Positions 11,801-23,310 of a stretch of DNA of 64,000 bases are shown one piece after another. The DNA is taken from positions 2,172,501 through 2,236,500 of the forward strand of contig OX344749.2 of the NCBI GenBank assembly GCA_947034885.2, given 5' to 3'. Position 1 is the first letter of the stretch. Every line of letters begins with the position of its first letter. The position numbers and the translations under genes are program-made. Under the pieces are notes generated by a model. The model was given only the letters and a program-made list of their open reading frames with translations, was not told the DNA's origin and did not search any database. Source of the stretch: Thuidium tamariscinum. Its lineage: Eukaryota; Streptophyta; Bryopsida; Hypnales; Thuidiaceae.

Positions 11801-12098
11801 CTTCGCTTGATCTCATCTCTGTCAGCTCTCTGTCTATACAATAGGGAAGGTAGTGTCTTGTTGATTCAGATGGGCTTCTCAACCGACGGACTACACCTTA
11901 TTCCTTTGGGACCATCGGGTTTAGGAGAGAAAGCCCTTGGTGCTGAAACGTTTGCACGTCTTGTTTTTTTATTAAAACTCGACCTCCGGGGCGGGAAATA
12001 TTTCATCTTCAAAATACTTCTGTTGGAGAAGCAACAAAGTAGTTAAAAAAGTAACAACCCTTTATTCGGCGAAGAATCGGCCCTTATCCAAGCACGAT

Positions 12099-14955
12099 AT
12101 GAATAGCTCCTTCTCACAGATATCAGGAGACATGACGCTAGTGACGTCGAGTCCCCTCTCTGCTCTGCAGTCGGGAAGAGATTCGGACCGAAAGCCTTCT
12201 CATGCCGAGCAGATTCGAGTGGGTTGGAGCAAGACACCTGGTTTCTGTTCTTTCTCGGTACTTTGTATGCTGTCCTGTGGTTGGCTGATCAAGGATGACG
12301 TCTGTTACAACGAGGCAAAATATGAGCAGCCCGTCCCTGAAGAAGACATTCTTTTCTGCACATTCTGCAATGCTGAGGTATTTCGGGACAACACCGTCCG
12401 TTTTCGTTGTCAAAACAATTCTAATTGCAATTAAAAGATTAATGCTTTTGCTCTTGGATGAATTAAAAGTGTTCTTTGTTATTTGCTCTTGAACGCTAGG
12501 TTCGCAAGTACAGCAAGCATTGCAGGAGCTGCGACAAATGCGTTGATGGTTTCGATTACCACTGTCGGGTACTGCATCCTCTACTCTGCACTACTTCCTA
12601 CTGATATCTATGTTCACTTTTGAGGAAGTAATTTCATGACATTTTTGCCTTGTGACTTTGATGCTTCTCCTTGGGGGGATTTCTCTTCATAAGTTGATCA
12701 ACCGGGAGTCCTTTCCGTGCTGGTACTCTTGGAGCTTTCCACATACTTGTGGTTCGTCAGAGTGGAATTTAACACATTTTCATGTATGGATTTGCCCCCC
12801 GTGGCAGTGGTTGGACAACTGCGTAGGGAGGAAGAATTACTCAACATTTATGGCCGCAAGTCTTATCTTGGTGAGCTGATTTTCCTTCAACTACTGTCGT
12901 GCAGAAAGAGGGGTCTTGAGCATTCTGGTCTGCAGGTGAAATGACTGATTTATACAATGAGGGTATATTGTAGGTCTTTGAGCAATGAGCAAGTCGTTGA
13001 TCCCTAATTTGAAAATTGTGCAATGTCGCCGGTGATACAATAGGCTTGTCAGGTTAGAAGCTCTTGAACTCACTAAGAGTAGCAAGACTCGGACTGAACA
13101 ACGACGTTGGTAATGCATGCATGCAGCTTGTGGTGGAGTGGGGAATAGGAGCAGCTGTTTTTATCCGTTGTTTTGTTGACCGAAGGGAAACTCTCGATCA
13201 GATATACAACAAGCTTGGAAACGGATTTTCCATGGCGCCTTTCGCCTCTATAGTGGTAATGGATTGCCTATTTGGACTTGAATGATAGGCACGTGTTTTG
13301 GTTGATGCACTCAGATTTCAGAGACATGATGAAAGAAATGCCCTCCTGACAGAGGGTTTCGAGTGTTTTTGCAGTTGGTGTGCACAATAGTGGCTTTCCT
13401 GACGTCTGTTCCTTTGGGAGAACTCCTCTTTTTTCTTCTCTTACTGATGAGGATAATTTCACATTTCAGTGCAAAAACTAAGAGCTCGTAAAGATTTCAA
13501 CGTTCGCAGGGGATTTCGACGTACGAGTATGCGGTGGCTATGCGAGCCCAGGCGGAGGCTCAGGTGGACTTTCCTGCCCCTGTCGAAGAGGAGAGTGAAT
13601 TGTCATCACCTGGGGCTTCAACGGCAACTGGTTTGAGTGGGGGCAGCTCATTTGAGATTCACATGCCTGGTGGTGGTAGCTGGTGTACACCACCTCGAAT
13701 ATTCATTGAGCACCAGGTACACCAAGGCATTATCCATTACAAATATTGGTGTTCTTTTGAATGTGTCACTGACTTTGGTTTGAGCTATCAAAAGTATCCT
13801 GGATTCCTACCAGGTTATGATAGTCACCCGCGATGAATTTTTTTGAAGCCGGCAGTGAGCCGAAATTCCTCATTTGTGAGTTAGTCGAATATTTTGGAGT
13901 CCGTTCTTGTCTACGGTCTTAGCACTGCATGGGCCTCACATCATTGTACTGTAAATACCGCGTTCTTTCATATGCGTTCTGGGATTTGTTCATCATTTAG
14001 GAACTTCGTGATTTGAGTCCTTGTAAAACTCATGGAAGAAAACGCAAGGTGGGCACTGTCATTGAGGAAACAACACCCACTGAGAAGAGTCCTGAAAGTA
14101 AAAGTGACGAGAGCGATAAAGATGAAAAGCAGGCTACTGAGAAACCCAATGACGAACAAGAGATGGAACGATCAAGTTCCAGGGTAGTAGTTTTGTTTTA
14201 AGTTTTGAATAAACTAATATCCTTCATTTGCGTCAGTCTCAAATGACCTCCGTAGTAGTCGTAAATTTTCTGAACTTACCCGCGAAGCTAATACCATTAC
14301 TGCTGGGAAACCACGCGCACTGCAAAGCTTGCTCACATATGGTCTTCATTTGGATTGGCAGGACGAGTTTATTGACATGGCACCACCAGGTGGGGTTTCT
14401 ACAGCAGTGGATCCAGATGGTGGTGGTCGGCCTAGAAAGAAAGCTCCTGGAAATGTGAGAATAATTGCATGGCGGCTTGCCAAGCTGAACGCACAAGAGG
14501 CTTCTCGAGCAGCAGCCAAAGCCCGGGACAAATCCTCTGTACTGCAGAAGCTTGGTCCTCGTGACTCGGTCAATGCTGACCTTGAGTTGCATTACAGTTC
14601 AAGTAGCAACATGGGCAGCAGTCGCAGTGGTGTAAGCATGGAGTTAGCGTTGCAGAGGTCCCTGAAACGAATATCACAGAAAATGCTTAGCCCTCGTGGA
14701 CTCCCGTCTTTAAATCCCGAGCTCTCCCGCACCCACACCCATGTTGCCAGGCTGCCTGTTCGACCTACTGAACCAACAGCGCAGTACGCGGACTCTGATG
14801 TCCGCAGCAGTATCAGTAGCCATAGCATCACTTCCACAATCTCTGATTCACTGAGCCCCCTTCCAGCAGAAATCAGATACGGTCCCTTTGAGAGTCAATT
14901 CTACATGGAGACCATGGCTTCGGCCTCGTCAAAGAGGTACATGCACTGCACCTGA
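12099..14955 (+). CDS. DHHC-type protein S-acyltransferase (variant DYHC), apparently lacking N-terminal TM1-TM2
   Basis: Multi-exon locus for a plant-type membrane palmitoyltransferase, an enzyme class that S-acylates cysteines of membrane-associated proteins. Exons read by eye: 12099-12377, 12500-12568, 12808-12870, 13127-13255, 13375-about 13452, 13510-13716, 14001-about 14175, 14237-14955; phases are 0 at the junctions I could check, except the last. The Cys-rich domain reads [28 protein letters not shown], then YHCR and [15 protein letters not shown], so the catalytic tetrad is DYHC. A TM3/TM4 pair follows ([33 protein letters not shown]), then [21 protein letters not shown], and a long Ser-rich tail with [20 protein letters not shown], typical of plant PATs. 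No TM1-TM2 exon is found between 11800 and 12099. The fifth exon ends ATGAGGATAATT with no GT donor. After the stop, another frame ([10 protein letters not shown] to 15035) looks coding, suggesting a 1-nt shift. The gene may be a truncated duplicate or a decaying copy. Confidence 0.75.
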
Positions 14956-15035
14956 AGGATAGAGGTGTCCAGTTCGATTCTCATCGAGGATTTCGTAGTA
15001 GGGACTCAAGTGGAGTACCTGAAGGAACTGCTTAA

Positions 15036-16080
15036 GTGCTCTTCAACTGGATTGAGCGTTTGTCCAAATTCCATCAATCTGGGGACCTCTACAATTTTCT
15101 TGTAGGGATGCTGAGTTCTGTACAGAGTCATATCTCGTTTTTCGTTCTGGCGAGTATTAGAGGCGTGCGTTTGCCTTGTGCTCGTGGGGAGTCCCTTGTG
15201 GGAAATACAAACACTTGCCATAGTCATTTATTTTTGGATGCATTTCTCTTACCTTGTGTATTCTATTTTTTCAAATGTAACACTACTGCTTCAGTGATTT
15301 CTCGCTCATCACCTGTGACATGTGGTCGTGACACTAAAAGATATTTTTCGAATTGAACATGTAACTTCAGTTTTTTTATGTGTAGAATCTGTAGATGTCG
15401 GAGCAGACCATTCTGGCATGATGTTTTGCGTCATTGATAATTTTGAAGATCACCCAACATTTTACATGTACCTTTGAAGATTTGATGGGAATTGAAGTTG
15501 CTCCTGCTGTTCTCAGTTAGAATATTGTATATTGTGGTTTTCATCCTTGATTGAATGCTTACTCAAATATTTCGCTCCTCAAACTGTAAACTGGTGCAAG
15601 GCTGATGCACATGAGCAGGTATCCCTTGTCTGAGTGTATGCTTGTGGATTTTTAATTTCACTTACATTCGGTGGCTTGTTTAGGTCAATCCCCAGGTGTG
15701 ATGATGGTCTCTATATGGTTCTATCAACCTTAACCCCTTAGAGATGCTGCAAGCCTGGTTGGACCGTAGTTTCTTGTATTCCGTGGTTTGGGGGCCTTTC
15801 CGTATTGTATTTTCACAAACATGTTATAAGCATATTGTGGGCAAAGTTGTGGAGAGGGTAAAAATATTTTTTGTAAAAATAAATAAAATATTGTAGCCCT
15901 GTGGATGAATCGGAAGGTGGTATTCTACGTCTTTCCTGAAGGATATAGGGCTTTTCCTTTGAAAGTATCATCGCTTGGATATAGACATTGATCTTGTACA
16001 GTTTTGGGTATGGTAACCAGTACTACAGGTCTGAAAACAGTTTCCCTATACTAGCTCCCTAAACAATACCTTACACTAGG
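15036..16080. other. 3' flank of acyltransferase locus; no gene seen
   Basis: Likely 3' UTR followed by intergenic DNA. AATAAA-like motifs occur near 15878-15892. No reading frame with recognisable content is present. Confidence 0.4.
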
Positions 16081-16198
16081 GTTTAGAGGCGGAGGCTTTG
16101 GATCCAACGCGCCGTGAGGTTTTCTTGTATTTGAATGAGGATTTGCTTGAATGGATCCCTATGGGCTTTTTTAGTGTATATTGCATTATCAATGCCTA
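16081..16198 (+). other. Short coding-like fragment, unrecognised
   Basis: One frame reads GLEAEALDPTRREVFLYL and continues NEDLLEWIPMGFF before a TAG at 16196-16198. The composition looks protein-like but there is no ATG and no family is recognised. It may be an exon remnant together with 16336-16659. Confidence 0.25.
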
Positions 16199-16335
16199 GT
16201 ATAGGAGCTTGCAATGGAGGTGGCTAGAGATGGGGACTATATTTGAACGAAGAGAAGTTTGAATTGCAATGGAGGGAAACCCTAGAGGTTGGTACGTATA
16301 AATCAAAGCCGGGAAATTGGAGTTCTTGGAAGTAA

Positions 16336-16659
16336 GTGGACACTGGAGGATTCAAAGTGTGTGTACTTCCATCAAAAGAATCACTGTTGCCATCGAATTA
16401 CTTTATAGGGGGGTTACAGAATGTAGTAGAGATTGAGGAAGCGAGTGACGAAGGAGCCAAAGCAGCAATTTCTCATTGGATGAGGCATCCAAGGGTGCTC
16501 AGAAGCAACATCAGCAAAGGTGGTAGCATTGTTGCATTGATTGTGCCTACTGTCAGAGCCACATCCAAAGACATGGAATCATCAGGGAAAATTTGTTATT
16601 TAGTTGAATGCGGTTGCTTGCCATCTTCACCTTCCCCAACCATTTCTATCTCCTTCTAG
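16336..16659 (+). other. Unrecognised open frame of 107 codons without a proper start
   Basis: The frame opens immediately after a TAA with GTG; the first in-frame ATG is at residue 48. It contains NYFIGGLQNVVEIEEASDEG and later AAISHWMRHPRVLRSNIS. Composition is more protein-like than the surrounding AT-rich DNA. It could be an exon of an unannotated or dead gene or a transposon fragment. No function is assigned. Confidence 0.25.
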
Positions 16660-19600
16660 GCGTGTCATTGGTTGATGGAAATTTGGTACAAAACATCTGC
16701 TAATATTGCAATATAAATATAGGTTGAAGAAGTTGAGAATATGACTATGAAACCAGCTCCACTTTGTCCTGCAATATGCACCAAGTTTGCACGACAGTCC
16801 CTACAGTGATGTTCTACTCAATGTCAATCACACACTTTACAAAAAAATGCATACTTGTAGTGTTTGGGAAGTTCACATCATTGCATGTATACTCCAAAAT
16901 TTTTGACCCTCAACCACTTATTGAAAAGTTATACCGCTTTCACAACATACTTCCTTATTGATCTTGTAAGTCTAAAAAAATGGGACCCCTATGACAGTTT
17001 TTGCATTGGCTAAATGATGCTTGTATAAGTGCAGATGCTTTGTATGGCCATCATATTAGAACAACCAACCTCCTTTAGGGGTTAATTGAACAAGTGTCAT
17101 TGACAAATATAAAATTGTGTAATTATAAATAATAAATCAGGAAGGTCTCATTTTTGAGCCACGTGATTGTATAGTCTCATGTTGACAATGTGAGATTAAA
17201 TGTGTGAATTTTAAGAATGTTTTTTGAATATATATTGATGTGAAAGAAACCTTTGTCGTTGGTAATTTGCAGGATGAACACATACCTTTAGTACCTCAGG
17301 TTCCAAACTAGTCAATTTTATGACATGATCGAGGCACCTAATTTTTTCTTGTTTGTAAATATTGACCAACATATTGTTTTCTAAAATTTATAGTCTCTAT
17401 TTATATGGGTCAATTTTGGATACAATTGTTTTCAGCTCTTTAATAGTTTATACTTACTTTATATATTGTCCCCAAGATGTATGCTTATTATCTCAATTCC
17501 ATACTTGATTCCTAGTATGATTCAACAAAAGGTTAGAAATTGTCTGTTGAACATATCTCAATTTCCTTCTTGGCTTTCACCAAGATACCAAGCAACATAC
17601 CAATTCAATAATAGGAATGAAGGCATGTTAACCCCTTAAGTTCCTTGACTATGTTTACTCCAAAAACTATCAAAAACTGCCAATTCTAGTATACCACCAC
17701 TTAATACCACTTAATTTTCTTAAAACACTTTTTGAGATTTGTAATTGTAGGATCTTGTAGTAAATATGTTTGTAATTGTGTGGTGAAAAATTCTAAATTT
17801 TTCACCACATAGATTGCAAGATACTTGTGTTTGAATATTCTATAATATTTTTTTTCACCTTGGAAAACAGGGTAGCAACACTTTAGAAGGAAAAATTCAT
17901 ATGAGAAATGGTTATAAATGGTTGTGCCTCTTTGGATTCATTATTGAGGCCAAGTAGGGCACTTGCCTAAAAAAATTCAAATTTTTTAGAATAGTAGAAC
18001 ATATAGGAAAAAAATAGTAAGTAAAAAGAAGTAGCAAATGAGTCAAAATACAAAATCGTTAATAATTTATGTATGAAATTGAAAAATGACAATCCCAATG
18101 GTTGCAATGTTGTAATAAACAATCTTCATCCTCTGATTTTATTTTTTTCAAAAAATATTGAAAATTGAGTAAAATAAATGACTTCAAAGTTTATTTTAGA
18201 TAGAGTAAAGAATCCATAATTGCCCGCAAATAGAAAAACCTCATAACTTTTGACTCATTGATCCAAATGTAATGATTTAAAGCATTCCATGCATACATCA
18301 ATGAAGAAAATCAATTTCAATTTTTTATTTGTCAAAAAAGTGATTATTTCCAATCTACTCAAATTGCCTAGTTATGGAAAAAAATTACATATTAGGCCAT
18401 AACTTTTGACTTGTATTTCCAAATGTCTTGATTTTTGGTATACATAAAAGATATTCCTTGTCCCTAATCACCTTCTATTAAAATTTGGGCCCAAAATATG
18501 GAAATCTCTAATCACAAGCACTTGTCTAAAATCGTTGTCACCAAATTTTGTAGACTAGTCTTTTAGGGTTTGAGATATTTATTTGGTCAATTCTAAAGAT
18601 AGTTACCAAAGACATTTATGAATTTGACAAAACAATTCTATAATGTTGTAAGAGTAGGAATTTAGGATTTGGTAGGAGTCTCACTTTAGATTACATTGTA
18701 TGAAAAACTTATAAGGCTTTGAAGTATTGTTTGTAGATGTACCAAAATTGACACTTTACTCTCCTTGGCTCTCATATTTTAAATGTGTATAAATTTTTGG
18801 TTGTCAAATATCTAGATTTTTGTATAACTTTTGGTCTATTCATTGATGTAGCATTTTGAGCAAGTGTTGATGATTATGGATGTACATACTTTAGTTTTCA
18901 AAAAATAGCTTTTAATTTGATTCCTTTCTAGAATTACCCCTCACAAATTCTTACATAATACATACTCTTACTATTCATAAGTAAGAATTTAGGGTCAATT
19001 TTAGAAACTCTCATTTTCAAAAATTCAAAATTTTATAGTTATTACATTTAGTATCTAATAAATGTATAAGAAGAGAATTTAGAAATGTTGTATTTCACTA
19101 TTAGGGTTTGGCAAAAAAATTCTAAAAAAAAATGTTAGAATTTTTAGGGAATTTTTTTTTCAAACTTAAAAAAATTCTGTGGGAAAAATATGGATTGTGA
19201 TGGAATATTCCTATTTGAACATCTCTCAAAATATCCAAATTTACTTTGCCAAATTTAATTAAATATTTGGCAAGTAATATTGGTCTTTATAATGAGGTAC
19301 AATACGTTTTTGACTTTCAACAAAAACCAAGTCAACAAACCAAAAATTAGACATTTAACCTCAAAAGGATGGAGGGTATTTTCAAAAGAGGAAAAGTCCT
19401 AAATTACCTTGAAGTTAATAAAGGGCAGATTCTTCACAACAAATACTTTGGTTGTTAATCGTACCATTGGAACTTAGGAGAGAACCTTCACTTGCTTTTG
19501 AAACATACATACAGTCAAAATCACAATCAAATCCCTTGAAGCCAAAACAATCTTGAATTTCTTGAAAAAATCAACACTAAACTTTCATTTTTTGGAGATT

Positions 19601-20593
19601 TCTTTTTGTAAGTTTGAAGACGGAGGAATGGTAGTGTCACTGAGGTGCTTTCCTAGAATAGTCTTCAAAAAGAGTCTTTACTTGGTCCAAGATGACCCTA
19701 AACTACTAGATGATGGTGGCAAAGTATCTAAACCAAATGATGTAGTTGCAAGATCAATAATTAGTAGTGAGAGGTAGTTTATCTAGTGTGAAATTAGCCT
19801 CTCTATTTGATGGAAATCCTTTAAGGTGTGTTAATCAACATGATTGTGTTAAGGGAAAAAGAAGTCTTCATTTACAACTATATTGTTCAACATGCAAAGT
19901 TGAATACAAACATCATTTTATGACCTATAGGTTAATTAGATTGATCCAATGTGACAATTTTGGATAGTAAGTTATAGAAGTAGAAGATTCCATTTAAACC
20001 TTATAATGTCATAGCATACAAAGTTTTCATTGAATGACACTTGAGGTTATTGTAGAAATGAAGAATATACCTATTCATCCTATAATCTCAATTATTTTGA
20101 GGGGGACTACATACTTTTATGATTAGCTTTATCCATTAAGTATTCAATGCTAATATTAGTTTTTGAAATGGCATGTTTTGAAAGTTCTCAAATTGTGTCA
20201 TCTAAGTGTAAAGTCAAATCCATGAATTTTATGAACTTTAAATCTCAACAATTTTATTTGAGATTAAAAGAACTTTGAGAAGCCTGGGCACACTAAAAAA
20301 TAAATGAAATTCCAAATTGTAATTTGTGTTGGAATCACAATGAAGTCTACTTCATCATCATTACAAATGTATACATATATAAATGAAAATCATACAAAGA
20401 GTTTGATGTTTTGTATACACTATCTACCATCTAATGTTGCCACCATTTGCTAAAATTACAACTTCTATTTTATAATACAAGTTAGAAATGAACCCTCACA
20501 ATTGCTTTAAAGATACTTGATCTCATACCATTTAATTTTCTTGTATAATTTCTTGCTTGCTCTTCACCCCATTGCAAAAGCTCATTTCTAATA
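16660..20593. other. AT-rich repeat-derived intergenic DNA
   Basis: No gene is supported. Segments around 18040-18330 and 28970-29120 resemble each other (both describe an ATTAATA..TTTA.GTATG block followed by CATAACTTT), showing this is old dispersed repeat sequence. Short ORFs here (16764-16961, 19553-19967) have no recognisable content. Confidence 0.45.
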
Positions 20594-20683
20594 CTCCCTC
20601 TGGCCCACTAAAAGCTTCCTAATTAGGCTGATTTACAGTCTTTGTAGGAAGAATTTGGAAAGCTTTTAGTAGAACACAGGGAG
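20594..20683. mobile_element. Stowaway-like (Tc1/mariner-type) MITE, 90 bp
   Basis: The termini CTCCCTCTGGCCCACTAAAA and its inverse ending ACACAGGGAG form imperfect inverted repeats that include AAAAGCTT/AAGCTTTT. The element is flanked by TA on both sides (20592-20593 and 20684-20685). CTCCCTC termini with a TA duplication are the hallmark of Stowaway MITEs mobilised by Tc1/mariner-like transposases. The unit is short and non-coding. Confidence 0.8.
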
Positions 20684-22575
20684 TATGTACTATAAAAAGC
20701 AAGTCATAATTTTAGCAAAGGGTGGAAACACTAGAAGGTAGACAATCCAATTTCTTGTGTACTTCAAAGATTTACATGTATATATTTGTTATGATGCTCA
20801 AGTACTCTTCCCTACAATTCCAATGCAATTTGTAGGTTCATAATCGGTTCATTTTTAAGCATCTTCAAAAAAGATGGTTGATGGAAAAACACAATTTTGT
20901 GTGCTGCTGTCACTGCCGCTGCCGTCGCTTGACATTGCCGCACCATCTCCAGAAATGGGAATAATTTACTGTTTGGACCACTTCAGCATAGTTCTGCAAA
21001 CAAAGGCACGGTCTGAATGATTGATACTCGGAGCCAGACGAAGAATCAATTGATCTCTATTCCAGGTTGAAACAGAGAAGCTTATAAAGTAGAGACTCAA
21101 AATCCAAAGCACATATCAAAGCGAAGATCGAGTTTAATGAAACTGGCAAATCAGATGCTCTGATCAAGCTGGAACCGAAGACAACAAGAGTGGAAGGTGC
21201 AGGAGCAAATGGCCTGGCTAACTAGTTTTCATCGTGGTGGCTTCCCGTGGTGGCTTCCGATTCCACCTTAGCGAGACTTAAAATTCTTGCTTGACCGTTG
21301 TCGACAGCAACTGAAGCTTTTGGAATCAGGGCGAAGCAAATTCTATAGCTGAGTGACTTGAAGGCAATTCTCGGCAGGTGGAATTTGAGAGGATGTGCTA
21401 GCTATGCGGTGAGGACTTGACACAGGTTCAATGGCGAGGCAAATCTACACAGCAAACGTGGATGTGAAGGCGACATACCTCAGACTAGTGCAGTGCTCGG
21501 AGACGCAGCTGGTACACGCTCACCATCCTCTGTTTTTGGAATCTTTGCACACAAAATTTGGCATCATATTGGAAGAGCCTTGGAGAGCTACAGCGAATTT
21601 TAAGTGCAAAAATCTCATAACGAATTTCAAATCAAATGATTTAACGTACTCCTACTCTTAAATCTTCTACAGTACCTGTTGTGGTGCTATCTGTACATGT
21701 GCAGCTTAGATCTGCACCTGAATAGGGGTCAGTAGTGATGAAGTACACGTTGCCAAGCTTTACTAGGGATGAGTGAAAATAGACAATGGATGACACTGGG
21801 TAGCATGTCACAGCTTGCAAGAGAGGACGTTTTTCTATTTGCCCTAAGATAGGTCTGGGACATCCACTGAGGGTACTGTACAAACAGTTTGAAATGCCTC
21901 GTCATTTCTCACCAGGAGTGTTATTTAATCACGTTTGGCATTTGATGAAAACTACCTCGTCCGAATCCAACCTAGTAGATTTCAAACTCGCTGCCCCAAA
22001 AGAAAGAAAACCCTAAACTTGTTATCTATATAGTAGATTCGATCTTTCAGCCACCTCCAAAATGCATTCCGATTCCAGTTAGCATGTCCTGCTCAACCAT
22101 GACCAGTCAGGACTCAGGAGCCGCAACATCTGTCAGCAAAGCCCATTGAGAAATTAGGGCTCCCATTAGGGTTCCGCAGCTCGATTTACGAGACAGTAGG
22201 AGAAGTTCCACAACGCGGAGGCGCAGTACTGAGCATGCAATCTGTCTGGTGAAAGCGAAGTACCTGGCATGACTCAATTATTAATCGTTTTTTTCCCAGA
22301 GCGATCTGGCTGAGGTTTGGGCAATATTCATGGATAGTTTGCCTAAATTTTCCAAATTCACAAATTGAGTATGAATATTGGGCAATCTCACTCGGCTACC
22401 TTGTGACTAGAAGATGGCACTCTCCATTCACTGGATCTGTCACAATGTCGGAGAAGAGTACTCGAAACGAATTACTAACCTCTGGAAATGAGCAACAGGG
22501 GAGAACCGCGTTCGTCGATGGTCCAAATCCTCGCGTTCTTGCTCCGATTTGGGGACATTGTGTCCAGGAATTAGG
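20684..22575. other. Intergenic / UreF 3' flank; no supported gene
   Basis: From about 20890 the GC content rises. A 76-codon plus-strand frame at 21431-21661 starts with ATG (MARQIYTANVDVKATYLRLV) but matches no family I recognise. The remainder is probably the UreF 3' region and spacer DNA. Confidence 0.35.
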
Positions 22576-23310
22576 TTACGAGCAGAAGAGACGAGAAAAC
22601 AGCTGCGTCTGCGACCCTTGAAGCGTGTCGAGAAGGGGCGCGAGCTGATGCGCCTCGTGAGCACTCCGACCGGCGTACTTCCCCATGACGCGCTCCGCGA
22701 GCTGGGCATGGCGGTGCTGCAGCAGCGCGGCCTCCATGGGCCCAACGAGGTTTAACCTGGTGGCGGCAGACAGCACGTCGCGCAACGTGAGGTACAAGTA
22801 CGCCCGCTGCGCCGTGACGGTGTCCAAGCCCAGCAACCCAAACAAACGCCCCACCACGACAGCGTGGTGACCGAAAGCGCGCACGGGCTTCACCATCACA
22901 CTCGCCCGCATCGCCGCGACGTCGGCTGCGATCTCCCTGAACACACTCCCCGCTAAACGGATCAGCGCCTTCCCCTGCCCCAAGGAAGCGGCGCGCGCCA
23001 CCCCGTTGGACAGGACGGCATGTAAGGCACAATCCAGCGCGACCCAGTCTTCCAAGCTGGACGCTTGACTAGCGGCGAACACGAAGGGCAGCAGCAGCGA
23101 GCCCGCGTTCTCCACCGTGCTGATGGCGAATCGCTCCAGTGTGGAGGCATCGTAGACTAATCCTGCTTGCAACGCGGCCTCTAAGCCATATGAGTGCGCG
23201 AATCCGCCCGTGGGGAGGATGGAATCGATCAACTGCCATGTCGTCCACGCTTGCAATCCCTTGGTGTCGGAGACCACCACTCCTTCCATGTCCACATCCT
23301 TGGTCGCCAT
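22576..23310 (-). CDS. ureF: Urease accessory protein UreF
   Basis: Single-exon gene encoding about 244 aa, at the usual size for UreF. UreF works with UreD/UreH and UreG in the cytosol to load nickel into apo-urease and is proposed to gate the GTPase UreG. The alpha-helical UreF pattern is clear: a WQLIDSILPTGGFAHSYGLE segment near the N terminus (the family LPxGGFxxSxGLE motif), an ENAGSLLLPF region, the Gly/Ala-rich helices with LGQGKALIRLA, a GHHAVVVGRLFGLLGLD segment and the conserved tail around LVGPMEAALLQHR. ATG at 23308-23310 is the start; an upstream in-frame extension has no ATG. Other urease genes are not in the window, as expected for dispersed plant urease genes. Confidence 0.93.
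   Translation of the reverse strand: MATKDVDMEGVVVSDTKGLQAWTTWQLIDSILPTGGFAHSYGLEAALQAGLVYDASTLERFAISTVENAGSLLLPFVFAASQASSLEDWVALDCALHAVLSNGVARAASLGQGKALIRLAGSVFREIAADVAAMRASVMVKPVRAFGHHAVVVGRLFGLLGLDTVTAQRAYLYLTLRDVLSAATRLNLVGPMEAALLQHRHAQLAERVMGKYAGRSAHEAHQLAPLLDTLQGSQTQLFSRLFCS

Noticed and set aside
14937-14972. A 36-nt intron to rescue the acyltransferase C terminus
   Set aside because: It is too short for a plant intron and would not restore the downstream coding-like frame; a 1-nt indel fits better.
22571-23032. Alternative minus-strand ORF overlapping UreF
   Set aside because: It is an out-of-frame reading of UreF; only the UreF frame has family motifs.
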